64,000 nucleotides of DNA from Hydractinia symbiolongicarpus (lineage: Eukaryota; Cnidaria; Hydrozoa; Anthoathecata; Hydractiniidae): NCBI RefSeq assembly GCF_029227915.1, contig NC_079888.1, forward strand, positions 7,795,001 through 7,859,000, in the 5' to 3' direction. Under the pieces are notes generated by a model. The model was not told the origin of the DNA, made no database searches, and was given only the letters and a program-made list of their open reading frames with translations. Below, one piece after another: positions 1-9,272 of the stretch. Both the position numbers and the translations under genes were made by a program. Every line of letters starts with the position of its first letter. Position 1 is the first letter of the stretch.

Positions 1-15
1 ATCTCGGTAGAACCT
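1..15 (+). tRNA. tRNA-Gln 3' end, partial
   Basis: The last 15 nt of a Gln gene (end of T arm and acceptor) cut by the window edge. Confidence 0.9.
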
Positions 16-216
16 GATTTTCCTTTTGAACTCTGATTTAATCATTTGTTTAAGAAATGCGTGAGGAAGGGATGATTTATCTAAAATTGGCTAAGCCATA
101 TTTGAATGCTTTCAAGTCATTTCTTCAACATTTGCCAGGTTTTTGGCAGGACTCATGCTTAGAGGGGAATTCGTGATTTCCACGGCGCGTTCATAATGCA
201 ATTAAAAGTGCAGCAG

Positions 217-220
217 AAAA
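217..220 (-). terminator. Pol III T4 terminator after Lys, unit 1 example
   Basis: AAAA on the plus strand gives TTTT directly after the Lys discriminator. Ka copies preceded by GAAAT have only T3 here and must use the next T4 about 16 nt further on. Confidence 0.75.
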
Positions 221-293
221 CGCCCATTGTGGGGCTCGAATCCACGACCCTGAGATTAAGAGTCTCATGCTCTACCGACTGAGCTAGCCGGGC
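221..293 (-). tRNA. tRNA-Lys(CUU), form Kb
   Basis: Lys cloverleaf of 73 nt with CUU anticodon. A53 replaces G53 in box B and 6-67, 7-66 do not pair, so it is probably impaired. Type example of Kb. Confidence 0.8.
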
Positions 294-476
294 TGATTCG
301 TTATTAGGTTCCGTTATTAAAGCTGTCTTGGACTTACGCAACAATTGACCAAACCTTAAATTACTTAAAATTGGGGCACTCGAGTATTCCCACTGTTTGG
401 GCTGGTAAAAGGTTACGTGAGTCGAAACAGGTTCAGCAATGTTAGCTTTCCATAACGTAGACGTGGTACAGCAACA
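294..476. promoter_or_regulatory. Divergent upstream region, Lys(-) and Ser-Gln(+), unit 1 example
   Basis: This roughly 183-bp spacer lies upstream of both the minus-strand Lys and the plus-strand Ser-Gln pair and recurs in every unit but the shortened one near 56.7 kb. It is AT-rich with a conserved GTTACGTGAGTC stretch and the block TTAGCTTTCCATAA before Ser. A role in Pol III start selection is inferred only; the main promoters should be the internal A and B boxes. Confidence 0.5.
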
Positions 477-483
477 GACGAGG

Positions 484-494
484 TGGCCGAGTGG
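484..494 (+). promoter_or_regulatory. Ser A box, unit 1 example
   Basis: TGGCCGAGTGG at tRNA positions 8-19 fits the Pol III A-box consensus TRGYNNARNGG. It is kept in most Ser copies. Confidence 0.85.
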
Positions 495-536
495 TTAAGG
501 CGATGGACTGCTAATCCATTGGGCTCTGCCCGCGTG

Positions 537-547
537 GGTTCGAATCC
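537..547 (+). promoter_or_regulatory. Ser B box, unit 1 example
   Basis: GGTTCGAATCC is a perfect Pol III B box (TFIIIC site) in the T arm. Confidence 0.9.
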
Positions 548-572
548 CATCTTCGTCGCACATTCGGTTCTA

Positions 573-583
573 TGGTGTAATGG
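573..583 (+). promoter_or_regulatory. Gln A box, unit 1 example
   Basis: TGGTGTAATGG matches the A box. Copies with C10, A10 or A9 change it. Confidence 0.8.
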
Positions 584-614
584 TTAGCACTCTGGACTTT
601 GAATCCAGCGATCC

Positions 615-625
615 GAGTTCAAATC
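615..625 (+). promoter_or_regulatory. Gln B box, unit 1 example
   Basis: GAGTTCAAATC is the usual animal tRNA-Gln B box. It is broken in the A55, U56 and G56 copies. Confidence 0.85.
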
Positions 626-644
626 TCGGTAGAACCTGACTTTC

Positions 645-649
645 TTTTT
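645..649 (+). terminator. Pol III T5 terminator after Gln, unit 1 example
   Basis: A TTTTT run begins 8 nt after Gln; an equivalent run follows nearly every Gln. It is the first T-run of four or more after the Ser start outside tRNA sequence, so it probably ends a joint Ser-Gln transcript. Confidence 0.85.
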
Positions 650-842
650 GAATTCTTATTTAATCTTTTGTTTAAAAAATACGTGAGGAGAGGCTGATTT
701 ATTTAAAATTGACTAAGCCATATTTGAATGCTTTCAAGTCATTTCTTCAACATTTGCCAGGTTTTTGGCAGGACTCATGCTTAGAGGGGAATTGGTGATT
801 TCCACGGCGCGTTCATAATGCAATTAATAGTGCAGCAGAAAA

Positions 843-915
843 CGCCCATTGTGGGGCTCGAATCCACGACCCTGAGATTAAGAGTCTCATGCTCTACCGA
901 CTGAGCTAGCCGGGC
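843..915 (-). tRNA. tRNA-Lys(CUU), Kb
   Basis: Kb form. Confidence 0.8.
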
Positions 916-1097
916 TGATTCGTTATTAGGTTCCGTTATTAAAGCTGTCTTGGACTTACGCAACAATTGACCAAACCTTAAATTACTTAAAATTGGGCAC
1001 TCGCGTAATCCCACTGTTTGGGCTGGTAAAAGGTTACGTGAGTCGAAACAGGTTCAGCAATGTTAGCTTTCCATAACGTAGACGTGGTACAGAAACA

Positions 1098-1179
1098 GAC
1101 GAGGTGGCCGAGTGGTTAAGGCGATGAAATGCTAATCCATTGGGCTCTGCCCGCGTGGGTTCGAATCCCATCTTCGTCG
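1098..1179 (+). tRNA. tRNA-Ser(GCU), altered anticodon arm
   Basis: A30 and A32 replace G and C; 30-40 no longer pairs. Rest intact. Confidence 0.85.
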
Positions 1180-1186
1180 CACATTC

Positions 1187-1258
1187 GGTTCTATGCTGTA
1201 ATGGTTAGCACTCTGGACTTTGAATCCAGCGATCCGAGTTCAAATCTCGGTAGAACCT
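1187..1258 (+). tRNA. tRNA-Gln(UUG), C10
   Basis: C10 breaks the 10-25 pair and alters the A box. Confidence 0.88.
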
Positions 1259-1463
1259 GACCTTCTTTTTGAATTCTTATTTAATCTTTTGTTTAAAAAA
1301 TACGTGAGGAAAGGCTGATTTATTTAAAATTGACTAAGCCATATTTGATTGCTTTCAAGTCATTTCTTCAACATTTGCCAGGTTTTTGGCAGGACTCATG
1401 CTTCGAGGGGAATTGGTGATTTCCACGGTGCGTTCGTAATGCAATTAAAAGTTTATCAGAAAA

Positions 1464-1536
1464 CGCCCAACGTGGGTCTCGAACCCACGACCCTGAGATT
1501 AAGAGTCTCATGCTCTACCGACTGAGCTAGCCGGGC
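1464..1536 (-). tRNA. tRNA-Lys(CUU), Ka
   Basis: All stems pair and box B is intact; A60. First intact Lys of the window. Confidence 0.95.
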
Positions 1537-1719
1537 TGTTTCGTTATTAGGTTCCGCTATTAAAGCCGTCTTGGACTTACACAACAATTGACCACACCTA
1601 AGATTACTTAAAATTGGGTCACTCGCATAATCCTACTATTTGGGCTGGTAAACAGTTACGTGAGTCAAAACAGGTTCAGCAATGTTAGCTTTCCATAAAG
1701 TAGACGTGGTACAGAAACA

Positions 1720-1801
1720 GACGAGGTGGCCGAGTGGTTAAGGCGATGGACTGCTAATCCATTGGGCTGTGCCCGCGTGGGTTCGAATCCCATCTTCGTA
1801 G
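1720..1801 (+). tRNA. tRNA-Ser(GCU), A72
   Basis: A72 breaks the terminal 1-72 pair; otherwise Sa. Confidence 0.9.
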
Positions 1802-1808
1802 CACATTC

Positions 1809-1880
1809 GGTTCTATGGTGTAATGGTTAGCACTCTGGACTTTGAATCCAGCGATCTGAGTTCAAATCTCGGTAGAACCT
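1809..1880 (+). tRNA. tRNA-Gln(UUG), Qa
   Basis: U50 gives a wobble pair in the T-stem. Confidence 0.94.
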
Positions 1881-2086
1881 GACCTTCTTTTTGAATTCTT
1901 ATTTAATCTTTTGTTTGATAAATACGTGAAGGAAAGGCTGATTTATTCAAAATTGACTAAGCCATATTTGAATGCTTTCAAGTCATTTCTTCAAAATTTG
2001 CCAGGTTTATGGCAGAACTCATGCTTAGAGGGGAATTGGTGATTTCCACGGCGCGTTCATAATGCAATTAAAAGTGCAGCAGAAAT

Positions 2087-2159
2087 CGCCCAACGTGGGG
2101 CTCGAACCCACGACCTTGAGATTAAGAGTCTCATGCTCTACCGACTGAGCTAGCCGGGC
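2087..2159 (-). tRNA. tRNA-Lys(CUU), Ka
   Basis: A44 subtype; no T4 directly behind the gene. Confidence 0.95.
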
Positions 2160-2342
2160 TGATTCGTTATTAGGTTCCGCCATTAAAGCCGTCTTGGACT
2201 TACACAACAATTGACCACACCTAAGATTACTTAAAATTGGGTCACTCGCGTAATCCTACTCTTTGGGCTGGTAAACAGTTACGTGAGTCAAAACAGGTTC
2301 AGCAATGTTAGCTTTCCATAAAGTAGACGTGGAACAAAAACA

Positions 2343-2424
2343 GACGAGGTGGCCGAGTGGTTAAGGCGATGGACAGCTAATCCATTGGGCTCTGCCCGCG
2401 TGGGTTCGAATCCCATCTTCGTCG
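2343..2424 (+). tRNA. tRNA-Ser(GCU), A33
   Basis: Loop CAGCTAA: U33 lost, anticodon kept; full 82 nt. Confidence 0.85.
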
Positions 2425-2431
2425 CACATTC

Positions 2432-2503
2432 GGTTCTATGCTGTAATGGTTAGCACTCTGGACTTTGAATCCAGCGATCCGAGTTCAAATCTCGGTAGAA
2501 CCT
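2432..2503 (+). tRNA. tRNA-Gln(UUG), C10
   Basis: C10 form. Confidence 0.88.
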
Positions 2504-2708
2504 GACCTTCTTTTTGAATTCTTATTTAATCTTTTGTTTAAAAAATACGTGAGGAAAGGCTGATTTATTTAAAATTGACTAAGCCATATTTGAATGCTTT
2601 CAAGTCATTTCTTCAACATTTGCCAGGTTTTTGGCAGGACTCATGCTTCGAGGGGAATTGGTGATTTCCACGGCGCGTTCATAATGCAATTAAAAGTGCA
2701 GCAGAAAA

Positions 2709-2781
2709 CGCCCATTGTGGGGCTCGAATCCACGACCCTGAGATTAAGAGTCTCATGCTCTACCGACTGAGCTAGCCGGGC
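2709..2781 (-). tRNA. tRNA-Lys(CUU), Kb
   Basis: Kb; first unit of the 8-unit block. Confidence 0.8.
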
Positions 2782-2964
2782 TGATTCGTTATTAGGTTCC
2801 GTTATTAAAGCTGTCTTGGACTTACGCAACAATTGACCACACCTTAAATTACTTAAAATTGGGGCACTCGCGTAATCCCACTGTTTGGGCTGGTAAACAG
2901 TTACGTGAGTCAAAACAGGTTCAGCAATGTTAGCTTTCCATAAAGTAGACGTGGAACAAAAACA

Positions 2965-3046
2965 GACGAGGTGGCCGAGTGGTTAAGGCGATGGACAGCT
3001 AATCCATTGGGCTCTGCCCGCGTGGGTTCGAATCCCATCTTCGTCG
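2965..3046 (+). tRNA. tRNA-Ser(GCU), A33
   Basis: A33, 82 nt. Confidence 0.85.
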
Positions 3047-3053
3047 CACATTC

Positions 3054-3125
3054 GGTTCTATGCTGTAATGGTTAGCACTCTGGACTTTGAATCCAGCGAT
3101 CCGAGTTCAAATCTCGGTAGAACCT
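3054..3125 (+). tRNA. tRNA-Gln(UUG), C10
   Basis: C10 form. Confidence 0.88.
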
Positions 3126-3330
3126 GACCTTCTTTTTGAATTCTTATTTAATCTTTTGTTTAAAAAATACGTGAGGAAAGGCTGATTTATTTAAAATTGA
3201 CTAAGCCATATTTGAATGCTTTCAAGTCATTTCTTCAACATTTGCCAGGTTTTTGGCAGGACTCATGCTTCGAGGGGAATTGGTGATTTCCACGGCGCGT
3301 TCATAATGCAATTAAAAGTGCAGCAGAAAA

Positions 3331-3403
3331 CGCCCATTGTGGGGCTCGAATCCACGACCCTGAGATTAAGAGTCTCATGCTCTACCGACTGAGCTAGCCG
3401 GGC
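3331..3403 (-). tRNA. tRNA-Lys(CUU), Kb
   Basis: Kb form. Confidence 0.8.
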
Positions 3404-3586
3404 TGATTCGTTATTAGGTTCCGTTATTAAAGCTGTCTTGGACTTACGCAACAATTGACCACACCTTAAATTACTTAAAATTGGGGCACTCGCGTAATCC
3501 CACTGTTTGGGCTGGTAAAAGGTTACGTGAGTCGAAACAGGTTCAGCAATGTTAGCTTTCCATAACGTAGACGTGGTACAGAAACA

Positions 3587-3668
3587 GACAAGGTGGCCGA
3601 GTGGTCAAGGCGATGGACTGCTAATCCATTGGGCTCTGCCCGCGTGGGTTCGAATCCCATCTTCGTCG
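3587..3668 (+). tRNA. tRNA-Ser(GCU), A4
   Basis: A4 leaves 4-69 unpaired; D-loop GGTCAAG. Confidence 0.88.
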
Positions 3669-3675
3669 CACATTC

Positions 3676-3747
3676 GGTTCTATGGTGTAATGGTTAGCAC
3701 TCTGGACTTTGAATCCAGCGATCCGAGTTCAAATCTCGGCAGAACCT
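3676..3747 (+). tRNA. tRNA-Gln(UUG), Qa
   Basis: C66 instead of U66; 7-66 unpaired, otherwise Qa. Confidence 0.92.
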
Positions 3748-3952
3748 GACCTTCTTTTTGAATTCTTACTTAATCTTTTGTTTAAAAAATACGTGAGGAA
3801 AGGCCGATTTATATAAAATTGACTAAGCCATATTTGAATGCTTTCAAGTCATTTCTTCAACATTTTCCAGGTTTATGGCAGAACTCATGCTTAGAGGAGA
3901 ATTGGTGATTTCCACGGTGCGTTCGTAATACAATTAAAAGTTTATCAGAAAA

Positions 3953-4025
3953 CGCCCAACGTGGGTCTCGAACCCACGACCCTGAGATTAAGAGTCTCAT
4001 GCTCCACCGACTGAGCTAGCCGGGC
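3953..4025 (-). tRNA. tRNA-Lys(CUU), Ka
   Basis: G21 and A60; stems intact. Confidence 0.93.
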
Positions 4026-4208
4026 TGTTTCGTTATTAGGTTCCGCCATTAAAGCCGTCTTGGACTTACACAACAATTGACCACACCTAAGATTACTTAA
4101 AATTGGGCCACTCGCGTAATCCTACTGTTTGGGCTGGTAAATAGTTACGTGAGTCAAAACAGGTTCAGCAATGTTAGCTTTCCATAAAGTAGACGTGGTA
4201 CAGAAACA

Positions 4209-4290
4209 GACGAGGTGGCCGAGTGGTTAAGGCGATGGACTGCTAATCCATTGGGCTGTGCCCGCGTGGGTTCGAATCCCATCTTCGTCG
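4209..4290 (+). tRNA. tRNA-Ser(GCU), Sa
   Basis: Sa with variable-arm loop TGT. Confidence 0.96.
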
Positions 4291-4297
4291 CACATTC

Positions 4298-4369
4298 GGT
4301 TCTATGGTGTAATGGTTAGCACTCTGGACTTTGAATCCAGCGATCCGAGTTCAAATCTCGGTAGAACCT
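4298..4369 (+). tRNA. tRNA-Gln(UUG), Qa
   Basis: Intact. Confidence 0.96.
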
Positions 4370-4575
4370 GACCTTCTTTTTGAATTCTTATTTAATCTTT
4401 TGTTTGAAAAATACGTGAAGGAAAGGCTGATTTATTCAAAATTGACTAAGCCATATTTGAATGCTTTCAAGTCATTTCTTCAAAATTTGCCAGTTTTATG
4501 GCAGAACTCATGCTTAGAGGGGAATTGGTGATTTCCACGGCGCGTTCATAATGCAATTAAAAGTGCAGCAGAAAT

Positions 4576-4648
4576 CGCCCAACGTGGGGCTCGAACCCAC
4601 GACCTTGAGATTAAGAGTCTCATGCTCTACCGACTGAGCTAGCCGGGC
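4576..4648 (-). tRNA. tRNA-Lys(CUU), Ka
   Basis: A44 subtype. Confidence 0.95.
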
Positions 4649-4831
4649 TGATTCGTTATTAGGTTCCGCCATTAAAGCCGTCTTGGACTTACGCAACAAT
4701 TGATCACACCTTAAATTACTTAAAATTGGGGCACTCGCGTAATCCCACTGTTTGGGCTGGTAAAAGGTTACGTGAGTCGAAACAGGTTCAGCAATGTTAG
4801 CTTTCCATAACGTAGACGTGGTACAGAAACA

Positions 4832-4912
4832 GACGAGGTGGCCGAGTGGTTAAGGCGATGGACTGCTAATCCATTGGGCTCTGCCCGCGTGGGTTCGAAT
4901 CCCACTTCGTCG
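4832..4912 (+). tRNA. tRNA-Ser(GCU), Sc
   Basis: First Sc copy: CCCAC-TTCGTC joins directly, one base short, so G7 lacks a partner. Confidence 0.88.
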
Positions 4913-4919
4913 CACATTC

Positions 4920-4991
4920 GGTTCTATGGTCTAATGGTTAGCACTCTGGACTTTGAATCCAGCGATCCGAGTTCAAATCTTGGTAGAACCT
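4920..4991 (+). tRNA. tRNA-Gln(UUG), C12
   Basis: C12 breaks the 12-23 pair; U63 wobble. Confidence 0.88.
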
Positions 4992-5196
4992 GACCTTCTT
5001 TTTGAATTCTTATTTAATCATTTGTTTAAGAAATGCGTGAGGAAGGGATAATTTTTCTAAAATTGGCTAAGCCAGATTTGAATGCTTTCAAGTCATTTCT
5101 TCAAAATTTGCCAGGTTTATGGCAGAACTCATGCTTAGAGGGGAATTGGTGATTTCCACGGCGCGTTCATAATGCAATTAAAAGTGCAGCAGAAAT

Positions 5197-5269
5197 CGCC
5201 CAACGTGGGGCTCGAACCCACGACCTTGAGATTAAGAGTCTCATGCTCTACCGACTGAGCTAGCCGGGT
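5197..5269 (-). tRNA. tRNA-Lys(CUU), Ka with A1
   Basis: A1 faces C72, opening the terminal pair. Confidence 0.9.
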
Positions 5270-5452
5270 TGATTCGTTATTAGGTTCCGCCATTAAAGCC
5301 GTCTTGGACTTACACAACAATTGACCACACCTAAGATTACTTAAAATTGGGTCACTCGCGTAATCCTACTATTTGGGCTGGTAAACAGTTACGTGAGTCA
5401 AAACAGGTTCAGCAATGTTAGCTTTCCATAAAGTAGACGTGGAACAAAAACA

Positions 5453-5534
5453 GACGAGGTGGCCGAGTGGTTAAGGCGATGGACAGCTAATCCATTGGGC
5501 TCTGCCCGCGTGGGTTCGAATCCCATCTTCGTCG
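5453..5534 (+). tRNA. tRNA-Ser(GCU), A33
   Basis: A33, 82 nt. Confidence 0.85.
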
Positions 5535-5541
5535 CACATTC

Positions 5542-5613
5542 GGTTCTATGGTGTAATGGTTAGCACTCTGGACTTTGAATCCAGCGATCCGAGTTCAAAT
5601 CTCGGCAGAACCT
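5542..5613 (+). tRNA. tRNA-Gln(UUG), Qa
   Basis: C66 variant. Confidence 0.92.
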
Positions 5614-5818
5614 GACCTTCTTTTTAAATTCTTACTTAATCTTTTGTTTAAAAAATACGTGAGGAAAGGCCGATTTATTTAAAATTGACTAAGCCATATT
5701 TGAATGCTTTCAAGTCATTTCTTCAAAATTTTCCAGGTTTATGGCAGAACTCATGCTTAGAGGAGAATTGGTGATTTCCACGGTGCGTTCGTAATGCAAT
5801 TAAAAGTTTATCAGAAAA

Positions 5819-5891
5819 CGCCCAACGCGAGTCTCGAACCCACGACCCTGAGATTAAGAGTCTCATGCTCTACCGACTGAGCTAGCCGGGC
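5819..5891 (-). tRNA. tRNA-Lys(CUU), Ka
   Basis: T-stem 3' strand CTCGC pairs through two G-U wobbles. Confidence 0.92.
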
Positions 5892-6074
5892 TGTTTCGTT
5901 ATTAGCTTCCGCCATTAAAGCCGTCTTGGACTTACACAACAATTGACCACACCTAAGATTACTTAAAATTGGGCCACTCGCGTAATCCTACTGTTTGGGC
6001 TGGTAAATAGTTACGTGAGTCAAAACAGGTTCAGCAATGTTAGCTTTCCATAAAGTAGACGTGGTACAGAAACA

Positions 6075-6156
6075 GACGAGGTGGCCGAGTGGTTAAGGCG
6101 ATGGACTGCTAATCCATTGGGCTGTGCCCGCGTGGGTTCGAATCCCATCTTCGTCC
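6075..6156 (+). tRNA. tRNA-Ser(GCU), C73
   Basis: Discriminator G73, a serine identity base in eukaryotes, is C here; otherwise Sa. Confidence 0.9.
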
Positions 6157-6163
6157 CACATTC

Positions 6164-6235
6164 GGTTCTATGGTGTAATGGTTAGCACTCTGGACTTTGA
6201 ATCCAGCGATCCGAGTTCAAATCTCGGTAGAACCT
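6164..6235 (+). tRNA. tRNA-Gln(UUG), Qa
   Basis: Intact. Confidence 0.96.
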
Positions 6236-6441
6236 GACCTTCTTTTTGAATTCTTATTTAATCTTTTGTTTGAAAAATACGTGAAGGAAAGGCTGATTTA
6301 TTCAAAATTGACTAAGCCATATTTGAATGCTTTCAAGTCACTTCTTCAAAATTTGCCTGGTTTATGGCAGAACTCATGCTTAGAGGGGAATTGGTGATTT
6401 CCACGGCGCGTTCATAATGCAATTAAAAGTGCAGCAGAAAT

Positions 6442-6514
6442 CACCCAACGTGGGGCTCGAACCCACGACCTTGAGATTAAGAGTCTCATGCTCTACCGAC
6501 TGAGCTAGCCGGGC
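6442..6514 (-). tRNA. tRNA-Lys(CUU), Ka with U72
   Basis: U72 gives a G1-U72 wobble; A44. Confidence 0.92.
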
Positions 6515-6697
6515 TGATTCGTTATTAGGTTCCGCCATTAAAGCCGTCTTGGACTTACGCAACAATTGATCATACCTTAAATTACTTAAAATTGGGGCAC
6601 TCGCGTAATCCCACTGTTTGGGCTGGTAAAAGGTTACGTGAGTCGAAACAGGTTCAGCAATGTTAGCTTTCCATAACGTAGACGTGGTACAGAAACA

Positions 6698-6778
6698 GAC
6701 GAGGTGGCCGAGTGGTTAAGGCGATGGACTGCTAATCCATTGGGCTCTGCCCGCGTGGGTTCGAATCCAACTTCGTCG
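6698..6778 (+). tRNA. tRNA-Ser(GCU), Sc
   Basis: Sc with 3' T-stem CCAAC, adding a mismatch. Confidence 0.82.
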
Positions 6779-6785
6779 CACATTC

Positions 6786-6857
6786 GGTTCTATGGTCTAA
6801 TGGTTAGCACTCTGGACTTTGAATCCAGCGATCCGGGTTCAAATCTTGGTAGAACCT
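6786..6857 (+). tRNA. tRNA-Gln(UUG), C12
   Basis: C12; G52 and U63 changes in the T-stem. Confidence 0.86.
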
Positions 6858-7062
6858 GACCTTCTTTTTGAATTCTTATTTAATCATTTGTTTAAGAAAT
6901 GCGTGAGGAAGGGATAATTTATCTAAAATTGGCTAAGCCAGATTTGAATGCTTTCAAGTCATTTCTTCAAAATTTGCCAGGTTTATGGCAGAACTCATGC
7001 TTAGAGGGGAATTGGTGATTTCCACGGCGCGTTCATAATGCAATTAAAAGTGCAGCAGAAAT

Positions 7063-7135
7063 CGCCCAACGTGGGGCTCGAACCTACGACCTTGAGATTA
7101 AGAGTCTCATGCTCTACCGACTGAGCTAGCCGGGT
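7063..7135 (-). tRNA. tRNA-Lys(CUU), Ka with A1, A51
   Basis: A51-C63 mismatch plus A1-C72. Confidence 0.86.
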
Positions 7136-7318
7136 TGATTCGTTATTAGGTTCCGCCATTAAAGCCGTCTTGGACTTACACAACAATTGACCACACCTAA
7201 GATTACTTCAAATTGGGTCACTCGCGTAATCCTACTATTTGGGCTGGTAAACAGTTACGTGAGTCAAAACAGGTTCAGCAATGTTAGCTTTCCATAAAGT
7301 AGACGTGGAACAAAAACA

Positions 7319-7399
7319 GACGAGGTGGCCGAGTGGTTAAGGCGATGGACAGCTAATCCATTGGATTCTGCCCGCGTGGGTTCGAATCCCACTTCGTCG
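7319..7399 (+). tRNA. tRNA-Ser(GCU), A33 Sc
   Basis: A33, 81 nt, weakened variable arm (GGATTC). Confidence 0.8.
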
Positions 7400-7406
7400 C
7401 ACATTC

Positions 7407-7478
7407 GGTTCTATGGTCTAATGGTTAGCACTCTGGACTTTGAATCCAGCGATCCGAGTTCAAATCTCGGTAGAACCT
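7407..7478 (+). tRNA. tRNA-Gln(UUG), C12
   Basis: C12 form. Confidence 0.88.
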
Positions 7479-7683
7479 GACCTTCTTTTTGAATTCTTAT
7501 TTAATCTTTTGTTTAAAAAATACGTGAGGAAAGGCTGATTTATTTAAAATTGACTAAGCCATATTTGAATGCTTTTAAGTCATTTCTTCAACATTTGCCA
7601 GGTTTTTGGCAGGACTCATGCTTCGAGGGGAATTGGTGATTTCCACGGCGCGTTCATAATGCAATTAAAAGTGCAGCAGAAAA

Positions 7684-7756
7684 CGCCCATTGTGGGGCTC
7701 GAATCCACGACCCTGAGATTAAGAGTCTCATGCTCTACCGACTGAGCTAGCCGGGC
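7684..7756 (-). tRNA. tRNA-Lys(CUU), Kb
   Basis: Kb; counterpart of 2709. Confidence 0.8.
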
Positions 7757-7939
7757 TGATTCGTTATTAGGTTCCGTTATTAAAGCTGTCTTGGACTTAC
7801 GCAACAATTGACCACACCTTAAATTACTTAAAATTGGGGCACTCGCGTAATCCCACTGTTTGGGCTGGTAAACAGTTACGTGAGTCAAAACAGGTTCAGC
7901 AATGTTAGCTTTCCATAAAGTAGACGTGGAACAAAAACA

Positions 7940-8021
7940 GACGAGGTGGCCGAGTGGTTAAGGCGATGGACAGCTAATCCATTGGGCTCTGCCCGCGTGG
8001 GTTCGAATCCCATCTTCGTCG
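7940..8021 (+). tRNA. tRNA-Ser(GCU), A33
   Basis: A33, 82 nt. Confidence 0.85.
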
Positions 8022-8028
8022 CACATTC

Positions 8029-8100
8029 GGTTCTATGCTGTAATGGTTAGCACTCTGGACTTTGAATCCAGAGATCCGAGTTCAAATCTCGGTAGAACCT
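8029..8100 (+). tRNA. tRNA-Gln(UUG), C10
   Basis: C10 plus an A in the variable region. Confidence 0.87.
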
Positions 8101-8305
8101 GACCTTCTTTTTGAATTCTTATTTAATCTTTTGTTTAAAAAATACGTGAGGAAAGGCTGATTTATTTAAAATTGACTAAGCCATATTTGAATGCTTTCAA
8201 GTCATTTCTTCAACATTTGCCAGGTTTTTGGCAGGACTCATGCTTCGAGGGGAATTGGTGATTTCCACGGCGCGTTCATAATGCAATTAAAAGTGCAGCA
8301 GAAAA

Positions 8306-8378
8306 CGCCCATTGTGGGGCTCGAATCCACGACCCTGAGATTAAGAGTCTCATGCTCTACCGACTGAGCTAGCCGGGC
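8306..8378 (-). tRNA. tRNA-Lys(CUU), Kb
   Basis: Kb; counterpart of 3331. Confidence 0.8.
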
Positions 8379-8561
8379 TGATTCGTTATTAGGTTCCGTT
8401 ATTAAAGCTGTCTTGGACTTACGCAACAATTGACCACACCTTAAATTACTTAAAATTGGGGCACTCGCGTAATCCCACTGTTTGGGCTGGTAAAAGGTTA
8501 CGTGAGTCGAAACAGGTTCAGCAATGTTAGCTTTCCATAACGTAGACGTGGTACAGAAACA

Positions 8562-8643
8562 GACAAGGTCCCCGAGTGGTCAAGGCGATGGACTGCTAAT
8601 CCATTGGGCTCTGCCCGCGTGGGTTCGAATCCCATCTTCGTCG
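8562..8643 (+). tRNA. tRNA-Ser(GCU), damaged A box
   Basis: C9 and C10 replace GG in the A box and D-stem; A4 as in its counterpart 3587. Confidence 0.8.
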
Positions 8644-8650
8644 CACATTC

Positions 8651-8722
8651 GGTTCTATGGTGTAATGGTTAGCACTCTGGACTTTGAATCCAGCGATCCG
8701 AGTTCAAATCTCGGCAGAACCT
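8651..8722 (+). tRNA. tRNA-Gln(UUG), Qa
   Basis: C66 variant. Confidence 0.92.
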
Positions 8723-8927
8723 GACCTTCTTTTTGAATTCTTACTTAATCTTTTGTTTAAAAAATACGTGAGGAAAGGCCGATTTATATAAAATTGACTA
8801 AGCCATATTTGAATGCTTTCAAGTCATTTCTTCAACATTTTCCAGGTTTATGGCAGAACTCATGCTTAGAGGAGAATTGGTGATTTCCACGGTGCGTTCG
8901 TAATACAATTAAAAGTTTATAAGAAAA

Positions 8928-9000
8928 CGCCCAACGTGGGTCTCGAACCCACGACCCTGAGATTAAGAGTCTCATGCTCTACCGACTGAGCTAGGCGGGC
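8928..9000 (-). tRNA. tRNA-Lys(CUU), Ka with C6
   Basis: C6 opens the 6-67 pair; A60. Confidence 0.9.
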
Positions 9001-9183
9001 TGTTTCGTTATTAGGTTCCGCCATTAAAGCCGTCTTGGACTTACACAACAATTGACCACACCTAAGATTACTTAAAATTGGGCCACTCGCGTAATCCTAC
9101 TGTTTGGGCTGGTAAATAGTTACGTGAGTCAAAACAGGTTCAGCAATGTTAGCTTTCCATAAAGTAGACGTGGTACAGAAACA

Positions 9184-9265
9184 GACGAGGTGGCCGAGTG
9201 GTTAAGGCGATGGACTGCTAATCCATTGGGCTGTGCCCGCGTGGGTTCGAATCCCATCTTCGTCG
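9184..9265 (+). tRNA. tRNA-Ser(GCU), Sa
   Basis: Intact, TGT variable loop. Confidence 0.96.
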
Positions 9266-9272
9266 CACATTC

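Larger units (their letters stand above)
477..558 (+). tRNA. tRNA-Ser(GCU), Sa
   Basis: 82 nt with a long variable arm (GGGC/GCCC), loop CTGCTAA giving GCU (reads AGC/AGU), G73. Type example of the intact Ser. Confidence 0.96.
566..637 (+). tRNA. tRNA-Gln(UUG), Qa
   Basis: 72 nt, loop CTTTGAA giving UUG (reads CAA), paired acceptor GGTTCTA/TAGAACC. It starts 7 nt after Ser with no terminator between. Type example of Qa. Confidence 0.96.
2709..7683. repeat. 8-unit higher-order block, copy 1
   Basis: Eight units whose diagnostic variants (A4 Ser, U72 Lys, A1 Lys, C12 Gln) recur in the same order exactly 4,975 bp later. Its last six units are themselves a 3-unit block duplicated at 1,866 bp. 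Confidence 0.9.

Noticed and set aside
159-344. Repeated 61-97 codon open frames antisense or parallel to the tRNA genes (for example a minus-strand frame containing LAQSVEHETLN)
   Set aside because: The frame runs through tRNA-Lys and its flanks, and its conservation follows the tRNA. This string is a familiar spurious translation of tRNA genes. The frames are broken freely between units and have no coding support.
3549-3749. 66-codon plus-strand frame across Ser and Gln
   Set aside because: It is read straight through two tRNA genes and appears only where a D-loop change happens to remove a stop.
4331-4531. Repeated 66-codon plus-strand frame beginning in tRNA-Gln
   Set aside because: It starts inside Gln and covers the AT-rich convergent spacer; it opens or closes with single-base changes between units, so it is not a conserved gene.
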